A stretch of 64,000 nucleotides of DNA, taken from Grammothele lineata. Taxonomy: Eukaryota > Basidiomycota > Agaricomycetes > Polyporales > Polyporaceae. Below are positions 1 through 11,846 of the stretch, piece after piece; the first letter of the stretch is position 1; the number at the start of each line of letters is the position of its first letter. Where the stretch lies: contig NDFF03000001.1 of the NCBI GenBank assembly GCA_002150815.3, forward strand, positions 1,116,001 through 1,180,000. The letters are read 5' to 3'. The notes under the pieces were generated by a model. The model did not search any database. It had not been told where the DNA came from and saw only the letters and a list, made by a program, of their open reading frames with translations. Position numbers and translations under genes: made by a program.

Positions 1-529
1 GCGGGGGCGCGACGAAGTTTTGTGTGCGCGGGGGTTGAGACGCGGCGCGTTCGCGGAGACTAAGGCTGTTGGGGGTCTCTGAGCCATGTGAGGAGAGAAA
101 GCGGTTCTGGCGGTCGGCGTCATCTGAGGCGTGCTGGACGTGGCTGGAAGACTGAAGGGCGTCCATGTGGGGCACACCGAGATTGAGAAGGTGGTGGTAG
201 TTCTGGACGGTCGCCAGTTTGGGAGTCGCGTGCGGGCGGGGCGGGGCGAGTGTGGGGTAGGAGATGCGGGGAAGGTGATCTAGATGACTATAGCGTACAC
301 GCTCGTTCTGCCTCTAGTATCGTTATTCTTGGGGGCGCGGTGAGGGACGGGGAGCGCGATGGGGCGATGAGGGACTCACAGCGGTCGTGAGGACTGGTGA
401 TGTTACACGCGTCGAGTCTACTGAGGTCCGACGTCGGTCTAGACGGGATCGTACGGGGTGGGTGCTGCATGGTGTGTGGGACGACGTTGTTGGCGACGTC
501 GAGGGGCAGGAGGAGGGCGAGGACTCACC
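1..529 (-). CDS. Partial spliced gene running off the left edge, unrecognised
   Basis: The minus strand holds a reading frame that stays open across two good splice junctions and leaves the window at base 1. The last visible exon runs from about 307 (or 313) to the edge and contains the segment LATVQNYHHLLNLGVPHMD. Upstream of it, an intron 379..308 has a GTGAGT donor. An exon at 464..380 follows, beginning THPVRSRLDRRR. A further intron 528..465 also has a GTGAGT donor, and part of an exon lies upstream of 529. The residue composition, rich in Ser, Asp, His and Asn, looks like real protein rather than GC-rich noise. I recognise no domain. The true 5' end is not resolved and may lie in the 530-1500 stretch. 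Existence is moderately likely; function is unknown. Confidence 0.5.
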
Positions 530-1585
530 GAAAGTCTAAGCCGAGGAGAGAGGATCGCGGACCCGGGTCAAGTCGCAGAGCAGGCGGGCATGGTGGTGTG
601 GACTCGAGTGCGGGCCCAGTGCAGACTGGCTCACCTGACGGCGCGAGAGACGACGGCTCGGTCACCCCTGTGCCCGATCGGGCAAGCGGCGGTCACAAGG
701 CCACGCGCCGGACAGTCGAGTCTATTGCGATCGCGTCTATTCAGACCTCTGCAGGCGTCCCTCGGCCGGGGCCACCGGCTGTACATACGTCCACTCAGTC
801 CTCGCCCCAGTCCGCAATCCTACAACGCGTCCCCAGAAAACCCTATGAACAAGCCTGCGGTCCCATCAGCACGCACGCTCCTCTTCTCTGCTTCTCGCCC
901 TCCAGCTGACCCTTCCTCGCCCGCATCTGACTCCGTCCACCGCCTAATGATCCGGCCAGGTGTGAGCACCTGCGAGCCACACCCACGCCCGTCTGCATTA
1001 GCCTTTCGCCAGCAAATGGCCTCCGCCCCTCGCGCGAATCCTCTTCACCCGCCCCCCTTGGCTCCCACCTGCCCCCGCCGTCTCCCGTGCCTAGAGCGCC
1101 CGTGCCAGATACGCCCTCCGCGAGCTTGAGTTTCGCCTCCTGGGATTGCCTGAGAGGACCTTTCTTCCATTCCGGCCCTGCGCCCGCTGACAAAGCGCGA
1201 CGGCGAACAGCGAGCGAGCCCATTCCAGGCACGCCTCGAATAGGCATGGCCTCCGCCCTCGCTTCTCTCCGCCACGGTGGCTCTGCCAGACGGCCGCTCT
1301 CCCACCACCATTCCACCACCAGCGCCTGAGGCTAAGCACCATGACGCACGCCCGATCGCCCTGCAGGGTGCGCGCGCACGAGACCCAGTCGCAGTAATAG
1401 TCTGCATCTCTACCCAAGCTCGCATCTGCTTCCGGCGGCCCTGCGCGCGCTGAGATCGGCCCTTCGTCAATGAACTTTGAACCCTCTGTCAATGAATTCG
1501 TCTCGACCCTATTTACGGCAACTCGCTCACCTCGCCGCGCGCAGCGTCGCGTGCCCTGCTCGTGCTAGTCCCTCGGTCGTCGCCT
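530..1585. other. No gene resolved, GC-rich interval
   Basis: Open frames exist on both strands but have low-complexity Arg/Pro/Gly content, overlap each other in several frames and have no domain. Part may be the 5' end of the partial minus-strand gene to the left. The remainder is probably the 3' flank of the Rgp1 gene. Confidence 0.4.
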
Positions 1586-4500
1586 TCAGACGTCGAACAC
1601 GATCTCCGTAGCCTTGAACGCCGTGTTTGCCGGCCACACCCTCACAGGCACCTCGCACTCCACCATCTCCACCTTGATGTCCCGCCACGCCTCCTCGGGC
1701 CCGAGCTCGTCCGCCTCTGCCGCCGCCGCCGCCTCCGCCTCCTCGTCTTCGAGGTCTTCGTCCCCGTCGTGGTACCCCACGTTCGACGGGCCCAGCAGCG
1801 ACGACGCAAAGTACGACACCCACGACATCGCCGTGCTCTGCTCTCCGCTCGGCGTTGGGGTCATCGGCGACGCAGCGGCAGAGGGAGGGGGAGGGGCGGG
1901 CCGCTCGAGCGGGGCGATGGTCGGTGCCGCCTTCCACGACGAGCCCCACTGCCCACGGATCCCGTCCTGGACGAGGTGCCGCGTGCGCACGCCCTCGGGG
2001 CCCTCGCGCGACGTCGGCGCCGCGCTCGCCACGAGCAGGCACAGCCGCACCTTCCACTCCAGCCCGCCGGCCCTGGGCTTCGCGCGCCGCTGCGCGAGCG
2101 GGTCGGGGATGTCCGTCGCGAACTCGTCGTAGGCGGCCTCGAACGCGGGGCTCGCGTCCGGGGGGATGTCCAGCGTGAAGGTCGTGCGCAGGCTCGCGGG
2201 CATGAAGGAGGAATGGTGTTCCGCGTGCACACGTCGCATGTGCCGTGAGAGCGCGGGCGACGCGATGCTGCTCGGGAGGGATTCGTGCGCTTCTAGCATG
2301 GCGGACAGCTAACACGGAACGTGTGAGCGGGCGGGATCCATGGAGACGGGAAATGAGGGAAGCTTGCCTTGAGAACGCGGGCGCGGTCGGGGCGGTCGTT
2401 CAGCTCGACCACGCCCAGGATCGTTTCCCCAAGCCTGTAAGCGCTCTTGGGGAATGTGAGCACTGCGACCTTCACGCCGTCCTTGTTAACGTCATAGGAA
2501 GCTGAGGTAGCGTCAGCACTAAAACCACCATTCGCCAAAGCTTCTTAACACACCCTTCTTCGGATTACGGGTCAACACCTCTACAGCCTGCCGACATCCC
2601 GTCGTGCCGTTCATGTCGACCTCCAGCTCCTGCTCCAGACTACTGGTGCGAGATGGCGGGATGGACTCTATGGGGATCTTGATACGGACGCCTGTTGCCT
2701 TCGGATCCGGGAAAGAGGCCAGAAGATTCCGGGCATATTCTTTGAGGTCGTCGTACGTACCCAGATTCGGCGTCGATGTAGGAGACGGGCGTGGTGTCTC
2801 CCGCTTTGAAGATGTGCTGGAGCCGTCAACAACCTTCCCAGGCGGCATGGGCCCTTTCCGGGAGATGACGGGCCACAAGAGGTTGTACGGGGAGAGCGGT
2901 CGTCCCACTGCAATGCATCGTGAATACTCATAACACACCAAAGCACGGAACAGCTCACCCGCGACGTTGTTGTAGATGCGTATGGGCACCTTCATGACCC
3001 TGCTGTTGCTCGACGGCCCCGCACCCGGCGTGCCCGCCCCGGCGCGACATATCCCCAGGATGAACTGGTACGAGAACTTGAGCGCGCGCCCCCGGAACGT
3101 CGGCGGGAGGTTCTCCGGCAGCACAAGCGAGTACGTATCTGCGCCAAGCCGTCAGCCTCGTCCTCCCGTCCATCGCACGCGCGCCGCCAGACAAAGGCGC
3201 TACTCACATGTCCGCGACTCCCCCGGCCCGAGACTCAGGTCCACGGCGAGCATCGACGGCTGCACCTCGAGCGTCGGGAGCGGCAGCTCCGGGTCGACCT
3301 CCTCCTCCGGCTCCGGCAGCGGGGACGCGCTCAATCCCAGTCCAACCCCGACCCCAGCGGAACGGCTCTGCGGCGGGCCGTGCGCCGGGGCCGAAGCAGG
3401 GGCGGACGCGAAGAGCGAAAAGACGGAGGACGTGCGCGCGCGGTGCCCGGGCACGAACGAGCCGTGGCTCGGGGAGGGCGCGGGCGCGCCTCCGCCTCCG
3501 CCTCCGCCCGGGGAGAGCATGGACAGGAGGCTGCCGGAGAGCGAGGAAGCGCGGCCGTGCGAGCCGCGCCGCGCCGGCCCGCTGCCCGTGGGCGAGAGAG
3601 ACTGGGCGGAGAGGGAGGAGGTGATGTCCATGCTCCCGCCGCCGACGGCTTTCCGTTTGAGTAGGCGCGCGCGGAGGCGGTTGAGGTTCCGGGCTTGGTC
3701 TGGGGAGGAGGGGGCGTCGGGGAGGGGGGTGACAGTCAGGGATCCCAAGAGCTGCGCGTAGGCGTAGAGGATGAGCTCGGTGTTCGCGATTGGGAAGGAC
3801 GAAGAGAACGCTGTCCTAGGCGGCTTGAGGTTAGCGGCCGTGGACGCTGCGGGTGGTGGGCCATGTCCAAGGCCGAGCTGAGAGGGTCGCCGAGGTGGCT
3901 CGCGCCCCAGAGATGGAGGGTATAGAGGGCCGTTGGTCTTCTTGACCGGGTTAGTGGGTATGGGGGGTATCTGCGTTCTGACATCGGACATGTCCGAGTT
4001 CTGAACGGGAGAAGGCATGTGTGGCGTCGCAAGCGCACCGGGAGAGGTCGGTCCCGCCTCGGCGATGGGATCCAAGGACAGTGAGAATGTCGACATGGAC
4101 GCGTTCGGTGTAGGGGAGAACGGTGACATGGAGGGTGGTGGGCGGAGGTCTTGTAGTTGAAGCTGTCCGTCCTGAAGAGAGTTCTTACGGGCATGGGGAT
4201 GATTAGGAGGCAGACTCGGTGCTCTAGCCAAAGGCGCCACAAGCCGTTGCGGAGACTGTGTTGAGTCCGGGGCTGAAAATAACGTCTCGCGTTAACATGA
4301 TAAGTCAAAAGAGAAACGGTCTTCGACTCACAGCTCCCATTTGTTGAAACGCCTGAGCGACTAGCGGGAGACACTGGCGAAACCGAGTCACCGTTAACTG
4401 GGAGGTCGTTGGGAGAGATGGTAACGGAAAGCGAGCGGGATGCAAGGAACCGCTTCCTTAGCACATCTGCGGAGGGGGGTTCGTCTGGAAGCTTGGATGG

Positions 4501-4821
4501 GAGACCGTGGCCAATGAGACCCTTGCGTCCCGAGGCGTTCTTACTTTCACCATTGGCACGGGAGACGAAAGCAGGAACGGCAGTACGAGGAGTGCCGGGA
4601 GAGGTGGGTGGGCGAGAAAGAGGAACAGAGCTGATGGAATGGGCACCTCGTCTGTGGGTATGAGAGGACGAACGAGGAGCGGCGGGGGGAGCCTCGGGAG
4701 TGCGTGTATTGGTGAACGTGATAGATACGGAGAAGGGCTCGCCGGCAAAGAAAGACGCTTGAGAGGGCGTAACGACGACGCGGATAGCCTCGTCGAGCGT
4801 TGGAGAGGATGGACCGGCCAT
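1586..4821 (-). CDS. RGP1: Rgp1 homologue, subunit of the Ric1-Rgp1 Ypt6/Rab6 exchange factor
   Basis: Rgp1 is the arrestin-fold partner of Ric1; together they activate the Golgi Rab Ypt6 (Rab6) for endosome-to-Golgi traffic. The start at 4821 gives MAGPSSPTLDEAIRVVVTPS followed by FFAGEPFSVSITFTNTR, a strand pair typical of the family N-terminus. Downstream family blocks include FPIANTELILYAYAQLLGS, GRALKFSYQFILGICR, GRPLSPYNLLWPV, LGETILGVVELND and LEAHESLPSSIAS. Introns lie at 4331..4273, 3207..3139, 2958..2908, about 2552..2502 and 2367..2309. The last starts with GC rather than GT, and 2958..2908 is 51 nt and in frame. The middle of the protein carries a long Ser/Pro/Gly-rich insert (about 3250-4200), probably disordered. 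The stop is at 1586. No other gene of the complex is in the window. I am confident of the family. Confidence 0.92.
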
Positions 4822-5632
4822 GACACGTATGCTGGACGAGCGAGAGAGGCAGGTTGAGGTGGAAGGGGGAGGAGTGTGGATGCCCAGAGGACGACGGGTG
4901 TGGGAAGAGACCGGTACCGGTGGAGGCGGGATACGCGGGGCCGCTGGTGGGTGGGAGAGCCGACAAGTTGTACGACGTTCAGAGTGACCACAGTGTGGCG
5001 GAAGGCATCGTCGAGGGCGACGGCGATGGCGGGGCCTCTTGCGCGCCAGGTTCGCCGGCGTGGACGATGTTCCCCGTCATCGTCCCTCCGCCGCCGGCCC
5101 GGACCCCGCGATCACGTGGATTTCTCACTATGTACTCCCGAGTCCCGAGTCCCCAAGGTGCCTTGCAAGTACAGGTCTAGTCTAGAGGAGTCGGCCTGGC
5201 TGTTCGCTCCCATACGATCCTCGCGTCGGTCAAATATTTCAGACACAGCCGTCACAACCTTAAGTGCTTGCACCAACATCAGTACAGTATCGCCTACTTC
5301 CTATGCAAATTGCACCACTCCACACCGCCCGAAGTTTCCGGTCACAGATCGCATACCCGTTGATACTTATCAGTACTAACGCCGGCACTGAAGTACATAT
5401 AGTATTATCGCTAACGATCCCACCCTCAACCACCGCTCATCTCGCCTCTCGGCGTCGGCGTGGCTGACGCGACTGCTCTCACTCCTGGCTTGCTCCGAAC
5501 CTGGCGTCATCTCCAACTAGCAGCAACACGTGGAAACCGACCCTGTATATGCCGTTCCCATAATAGCTATCTGTCGACGCTTTTTGTCCTCCCCTCCCTG
5601 CTCACCCAGTGTCTGCTGTCTGGCCTGGCCGC
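4822..5632. other. Divergent promoter interval between RGP1 and the Trk transporter
   Basis: About 810 bases separate two genes that start back to back. The right half is noticeably less GC-rich and contains short pyrimidine-rich stretches just before the Trk ATG. No coding frame with a domain was seen. Confidence 0.5.
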
Positions 5633-8600
5633 ATGCATACGCTCACTCGCAGGATCAAAAACTCCCTCAGGCGCTGCGCTAGCGAACTCAGGCTCTACAC
5701 CGACCACCTCTACTTCGCATATGCCCAGGCCTGGCAATGGATTGAACAGGAACTCAACTTCTTCCGCCTCCATCTCATCTACTTTACCCTCGTTCCCCTC
5801 GTTGCCGCAGGAATCTTATACGCGGTTAATGGCGAATTCCACATTCGTAAGTCCTCGTCTTCGTGTATGATTCGTCGGCCGATGGGCAAGCCGTGCGAAG
5901 TTGTGATCGGTGGCGCGTGCTATGTAGTGACGGTCCGGGGGAGGCATTTCCGCCGCGGCAGGTGTGGTCGTGTGTCTGTTTATGGACCGCTTCTGTGGTT
6001 TGATGGCTGTCGTTGGTTGCGTATAGTCTGTCGGAGGCGCGCAGTTGTCCGCCCGCTTGCTTAAGATTACGAGCACTTCCTCCTCTCTGGACCGCTCGCC
6101 TCAGAGAAGCGTCGGCCACGTTCCTGACCATTATCTCCACAGCGTTCATCGACTGTCTCTTCTTATGCTACTCTGCGTTGACCGTCACTGGGTTGTCTAC
6201 TGTCAACCTCAGTACTCTCACCGTTCTACAGCAAGTCATATTATTGCTGCTCATGATAGGTGGCGATGTAGTCAGTGTTCATTCTCCTTATGACATCATT
6301 TCACCTGCCCAAGCTGACCTTCCCTCGTCGTAGACCATTGTTGCCTGGGTTATGGTTCTCGTCCGCATGAATTACTTCCGGCAACACATCATTGCTACAG
6401 AGAGGAGGAAGTCCCTTTTGCAGTCGTTTCGCGATCGCGTCTCGGGCAAGTTGCCAACACAGGGTTCTCATTCCAACCCCGAAAGCCTCCTAGAGGATGG
6501 CCACGCTAGGCATAGATCGCATGGTACCCACGGCATTCAAGCTTCTGACGGGATCGGTGCCGCCATGGCTGCTGGCGCAATTACGGGTCTTGGGTTGGGC
6601 GTCGCTCTCAGGACGGATCACATCGAGGACGCGATGCGACCTGGATCACCAACTCCGTGGAATAACTCTGGCTCGCAGGTCCATATTGACATAGAATCGT
6701 CGATGCCCTCATCGCCCCTTGATGACGTGAACAGGCCCCCGGGCGACGACCAGGAGCACGGTATTATTGCGGATGCGCATTCGTTCACGTCGTCACCTCG
6801 CTCCGGCGCGATTGCATTATATCCCGAATCCCCACGCCCTCAGCAACTCCAATTTGCTACCAGCGTGCAACCGTTCGGGATAAACGCACCGAGGAGACGT
6901 CCGGGTGTGTATATATATATTCATATGCTGAAGTATCTGTTATGAACGTCTTATGGATTGTCCTAGGTGTTCCCATCCCTCGCAGGCGTACCATCATGGT
7001 TCCTCCCAAGGAAGTGTACCTGCCTTCTAACCCCGCTATCGGCCAGCGAAACAAGGATCAAGGACTTGGAGGTTTCCCCGGACCGGTGCAGCTCAGCATA
7101 CGACTTACCAAGAAGTACTTCCCAGCACTCCATGCCCGTCTAGTGAGAGGGTTCAGCGCGGATCACCCACAGAGGAAAAACAGTCAGAAGTGGCTTGCGT
7201 TCAGTGAAGGCCTGAAGGACTTGGTCATCGGTAGGAACTCAGACTTCAATACGGAAGAACTGAGCGATGATCAGCTCGAGGAGCTGGGAGGTATAGAGTA
7301 AGTTCGATCTCGCATTATTGCTCAGATTCGCAGGCTCTCATCGTGTCACAGATACCAGGCACTCGTGTTACTGAGCTACATAGTCATCCTTGTGAGCTTG
7401 CCTTCGTCTAGCTGTAGTCGTTCACTCATACTTTCTTAGTACTTCATTGGCACCCAGCTCATATCATTCATTCTCATCGCTCCTTGGCTCTCGACTACAC
7501 ACACCTATGACGATGTATTTCAGAATCAGTTCCGTCTCGTGAACAAGTCATGGTACGCCCAACACTTCCCCTCGCATGCCTACATGCTTACATGTCCACT
7601 ATAAATGTTCGCAGGTTCACTCTGTTGTATGTTCACGTCCTACCTACTGGCCTTGGGTATACGTACTTATTCGCGGGACAGCCAAGTTGTCGGTGCCTAC
7701 ACCGGCGGAGGCATGAGTTTAGTCGATGCCGGCATGGTACCGTTCCAGCAGGCCTATCTCATGATATGTGAGTTGTTCGGCCCTTTGAATGTTCCCTACA
7801 CTGATATCCATGAAGTCGCTATGATCTTCGCGATCTTGGCGGGTAACCATGGCATGGTGAGTCCCGCGACGCTATGTACCCCGCTGATATTGACTGTTCC
7901 TTTATAGCCAATATTGTGAGTTTTCTCCTCGTCGACCCCAAGATTTACACGCCAACATAGATGAATATGATGAAGTTTGCGGCTAGTGATGTATGTTTTG
8001 TCAGAAGTCAATTTCTTATAATGAGGTCCTGACAATCTCACAGCTGGATTTACACTAAACTTGTCAAGGACGGCGGAAGCAAAGATCAAGCACTCCATTT
8101 TCTTCTAGACCATCCTCGCCGGTGAGTGCGAAGTAGCTCTGCTCCGCGAAACCAGCTCATGGTTCTACACGCATTCAGATGCTTCTTGTACTTGTTTCCC
8201 TCGCACGTAACTTGGTACCTCGTCGCCACCTTGGTGTTCTTTACGTGAGCCCAATTTACTTGCTCTCGTTGCCTGTCTGACCTCGTCCGTCATGCAGCAT
8301 CGTCGAATGGGCATGTTTCATCGTGCTTGATCTCGGGTTGGATGTCCTTACCTCGCTTCCCGCTGGAGCTCAGGCAGTAGCGGGGCTGTTCCAGTCCTTT
8401 GCTGTGCGGGCCTCCGGATTTGCTATCGTGTCGCTCTCATCCCTGGCTCCGTCATTCCAGTGAGTGCTCCCACTCAGCGCGAGACCTCACATTGTTTTGA
8501 TGCTCGTCCTTCGTAGGTTCCTCTGCATCATCATGATGTACATTGCCATTTATCCCGTGCGTGACTTTGATTTTCATGAGCAGTACGTGCGGATGTTGAA

Positions 8601-9370
8601 CTGAGCAAATAGGTTGCGCTTAGTATCCGTACAACCAACGTGTAAGCGCTCCGGTCTGGTGCACGCGAAATGGTGGTCATGACCTCTTCCTTATAGGTAC
8701 GAAGAGCAGAGCTTAGGCCTATTCGAAGCATCTCCCGCAGATGAAGATGAGGAGCCAGATCTAGAGAAAGCACCTCAAGATGAACGTATTGGGAAATACT
8801 TTGGCTGGCACTTCCGCCGTCAGGTCGCTTTCGATATTTGGTGGCTTGTCTGGGCGATCTTCGCGATTTGTATCATCGAGCGTACCAAGATCATGGACGA
8901 TACCAATGCTCCTTGGTTCAACGTTTTCCGTATAAGTGGGTGATACATGACCACTTCCCGTTTCATCCCCCTAACCCAGTCATAGTATTCGAGCTAGTAT
9001 CTGCCTTTGGTGGCATCGGACTGACACTAGGTCTGCCGTCGGACAACTTTTCCTTCTCCGGCGCTTTCGGACCTCTGTCGAAGCTGGTAGTCATTGTCAT
9101 CATGGTACGAGGACGTCATCGCGGTCTCCCCGTGGCGATCGATCGTGCAAGTGAGTAACAGTCCTGCTTTGCGAGTATTGTCCCACAATATTGACTGCGG
9201 CGTTTTCTCCAGTCATGGCGCCGGAAGATCTCAAGCGCCGCACAGAGGAAAGAGAAAGAGCAGAAGCCGCCGCCGAGGCCGCTCGAGAAGCTGGCTCTAG
9301 TACTCCTATCACGCAAGTGATCAGCACGGTGTCGGAGAAGCAAAACGGGCCTCACGAGTTGAAGTCGTGA
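5633..9370 (+). CDS. TRK1: Trk-family potassium transporter
   Basis: This is a plasma-membrane K+ uptake protein of the fungal Trk (TrkH/HKT) superfamily. The ATG at 5633 follows an in-frame GTG that I discount. Exon 1 encodes the first membrane hairpin (NFFRLHLIYFTLVPLVAAG) and ends at 5846. Exon 2 resumes at 6143 with FIDCLFLCYSALTVTGLSTV, the first selectivity-filter repeat (TVTGL). A long hydrophilic loop, about 6360-7300, separates the first and second membrane-pore-membrane units, as is usual in fungal Trks. Later exons give GMSLVDAGMVPFQQAYLM, the filter segment AILAGNHGMP, ASGFAIVSLSSLAPSFQFL and SAFGGIGLTLGLP, the fourth filter. The C-terminus is charged and ends at 9370. Most introns are 50-60 nt, but the first is about 296 nt. 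By rough splicing the protein has about 800 residues, within the family range. Expression is usually controlled by K+ status, but nothing in the sequence shows that here. Confidence 0.92.
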
Positions 9371-9726
9371 TTTGACTTGCCACTACCACGGACTATCTGG
9401 ATTGGATTAAGTTATGATACCCTAATATGTATATTGATGGAATTCTAGGATCTAGATATATCTCGTAGAGAAAATAGATGGCTTAGCTATGTCGCAGGTT
9501 CTGGCATCCGACCGATCGATATTTACCACCAGAAGTTGTGGCCTGGCAGTGGACTGAGAAAGCTTGGATGAGACCTACATAACAGAGCCAAACACCGCCG
9601 AGTACGCGTTCGCACCAGACTGGCGCTTGCGCTCAGCGTGCCTCTATCCACTAGACTCATACTTGTCTCCGTCTCTATTCTAAAACACCTCGCGCTTGGT
9701 ACGTTGTTACACGTCTCTGCTGAGAA

Positions 9727-10972
9727 ATGGAGGTTGGAACGCAACACTTGGCGAAGCTCGAGCAGCATCTGCTCATGTCCAAGGGAGCCAAGGGAGCCGC
9801 CGCAGCGAAGCTCATTCAGGACGCCACTTCTGCCCCTGGCGTATTCGTCTTCGCCGAGCTACTCGAGCAGCCCAATATCCAAGAGGTGTGCTGCGGGTGC
9901 CGAATGTGTATGAATGCCTATCTCACGCGTGCTGGGTAGCTGTCAGGACACGAGCAACACTCCCCTTTCTACTCGCTCCTTCAACTGTTCTCATACAGAA
10001 CCTACATGGATTACTTGCGTTGAGTGATTGCCCTTGACACTATCGTCGATCGTCTAATTACATTTATTAGAGCATAAGGATGCTCTACCTCCGTTGAACG
10101 ATGCTCAGGTCACGAAGCTCAAACAGCTCACACTTGTCACGCTCGCTCAGGACAGCAGGGTTTGTTCGGATTGAGCCCATCATTGCTTCACCGCCCACCT
10201 GATCATCGGTCATATAGATTCTGCCGTATGACCAGCTCATGAAGTCTCTCGACATGCCAAATATCCGGGAGCTTGAGGATCTAATCATTGACGCCATTTA
10301 CCTCGACATTGTGCGGGGCAAACTCGACCAGCGAGAGCAACAATTCGAGGTGGAGTACACCATGGGTAGGGATCTGGAACCGGGGAAGTTGGAGCAGCTT
10401 CTCGTGTCTCTGCAGAACTGGTATGTCTATCTCCTGACATTTGTTCAACCGGGTCTTCATGATTCATGATGTTTGCGCATAGGGCATCGACGACTACTGC
10501 GATTCTGGCTACCCTTGACGAAAAGCTATCTGAGCTCTCCAACCGGACGACCACGTCCAAAGCGATGAAGGAGATTTACGAGAAGAGGTACCAATCGACG
10601 CTGAAGGAAGTCGTTGACAAGCAGAAGGAGGCTCGTAATGCCAACAAGCCCCCGCCGTTGCCGAGCAAGTCTGGTCCTACTGCGGCCGGTTTGCGTGTGC
10701 TTGAGGAAGAGCGAAGGAAGCAGCGAGAACGTGATGAGCAAGAAAGAGGGCGCAAGCGGGAGCAGGCAAGGGAAAACGCGGAAGAGCAGAAGGAGGAAGA
10801 GGAGGATAAGGATAGCATGGATGTTGATGAGCCTGCGGATGGAGGAAAGGGCAAAGGTCGCAAGTAAGTGCGTGTGGCCCTCTGCATCTCGCGATATGGC
10901 TGATGACCGTTGTCACACAGACCTCTTGGGGACGCGGCGCAACGGCAAAGGTTGAAGAGGAATCGTCCGTGA
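9727..10972 (+). CDS. CSN7: COP9 signalosome subunit 7 (PCI domain)
   Basis: CSN7 is a scaffold subunit of the COP9 signalosome, which removes NEDD8 from cullins. The start at 9727 gives MEVGTQHLAKLEQHLLMSKG. Exon 1 ends in NIQE at 9883. Exon 2 encodes HEQHSPFYSLLQLFSYRTYM and the next LNDAQVTKLKQLTLVTLAQ, both typical CSN7 blocks. The PCI winged-helix region follows, with LPYDQLMKSLDMPNIRELED and LIIDAIYLDIVRGKLDQ. The C-terminal half is a charged coiled coil, Lys/Arg/Glu-rich (about 10560-10860). A last small exon, joined through a GTAAGTGC donor after GGKGKGRK, adds about 18 basic residues and stops at 10972. CSN7 would act on the CUL4-type cullin encoded 37 kb away. Confidence is high. 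Confidence 0.9.
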
Positions 10973-11846
10973 TTGTTCTCTGTAGCTCTCTTAGCTATTC
11001 ATGTTCTCAGTTTTCATATGTGCTCTTACCTCCTGTACCACTAGACCCGTCAACCTCGCGAATAGCATGTCATCGTCGACATTGTGACCGGATCCTCACT
11101 CATGCCGACCTTCGCTCACTCGAAATTTTGGCTCTTGCTACAACAAGTTTTCATGATAGTGCGCGGAGAACGATTTTGGTTTCATTGTCGATAGTTTTCG
11201 CACAAGTGTAACCTGTTCGTTTATTTTACAGGGACATACGTTAAGTTGTGAGATGATCCTTGAACATGGCCTGCACTTCTCACCGGTAGAATCTCAAGGT
11301 CTCTGCATGAGAGAAGATCACATTCGATCTTGACGGCAGCCAAGCAAACCCACCTCGACGGCATCCATCTGTACCACCTTCTCAGCACTCTTGCTCCGCA
11401 TCCGTTCGTAACACAATTATAGACCATGAGTCATGCATGCGGGCGTGAGACGGAAGGGCCTGGATAAGCATCAGAAGCCCCACATTCCCTTCCTCGCCTT
11501 ATGGCCCACACGACAGGTGAGTGATATGCACGGTCCGCTGAAGAAGGTGGCTCATTTCTCGACGTAGACTCGGGTGTTGTAGATGGCTCACTAATCGTGC
11601 TTCTCCCTTTTCTGTAGAGGCTCCGGAGCAACGATAGCACGCAAACGGCGCGAGCTGGATCGTTGTCGCTCCTGGGGGTGTCGACCGCGTGATCCGACAG
11701 TGTCGTAAAGATCCGCATGGACATAGCTCGTAACGATTGCGCGCACGGAACTCCGCACTCGAGACCTGACCAGTCTTCTCGCCCCATGATACAGGAATAA
11801 AAGGGGGTCGGCGAGAATGCAACACCACCGGAGACCGACATCCTTT
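10973..11846. other. Intergenic, no gene seen
   Basis: About 870 bases between CSN7 and the carboxypeptidase. Minus-strand open frames here have no recognisable domain and no supporting splice pattern. The sequence immediately before the carboxypeptidase ATG is the likely promoter. Confidence 0.4.

Noticed and set aside
397..1129. Overlapping plus-strand frames of 170 and 223 residues
   Set aside because: Arg/Pro/Ser-rich in more than one frame at once and without domains; the minus strand shows a better exon chain in part of this region.
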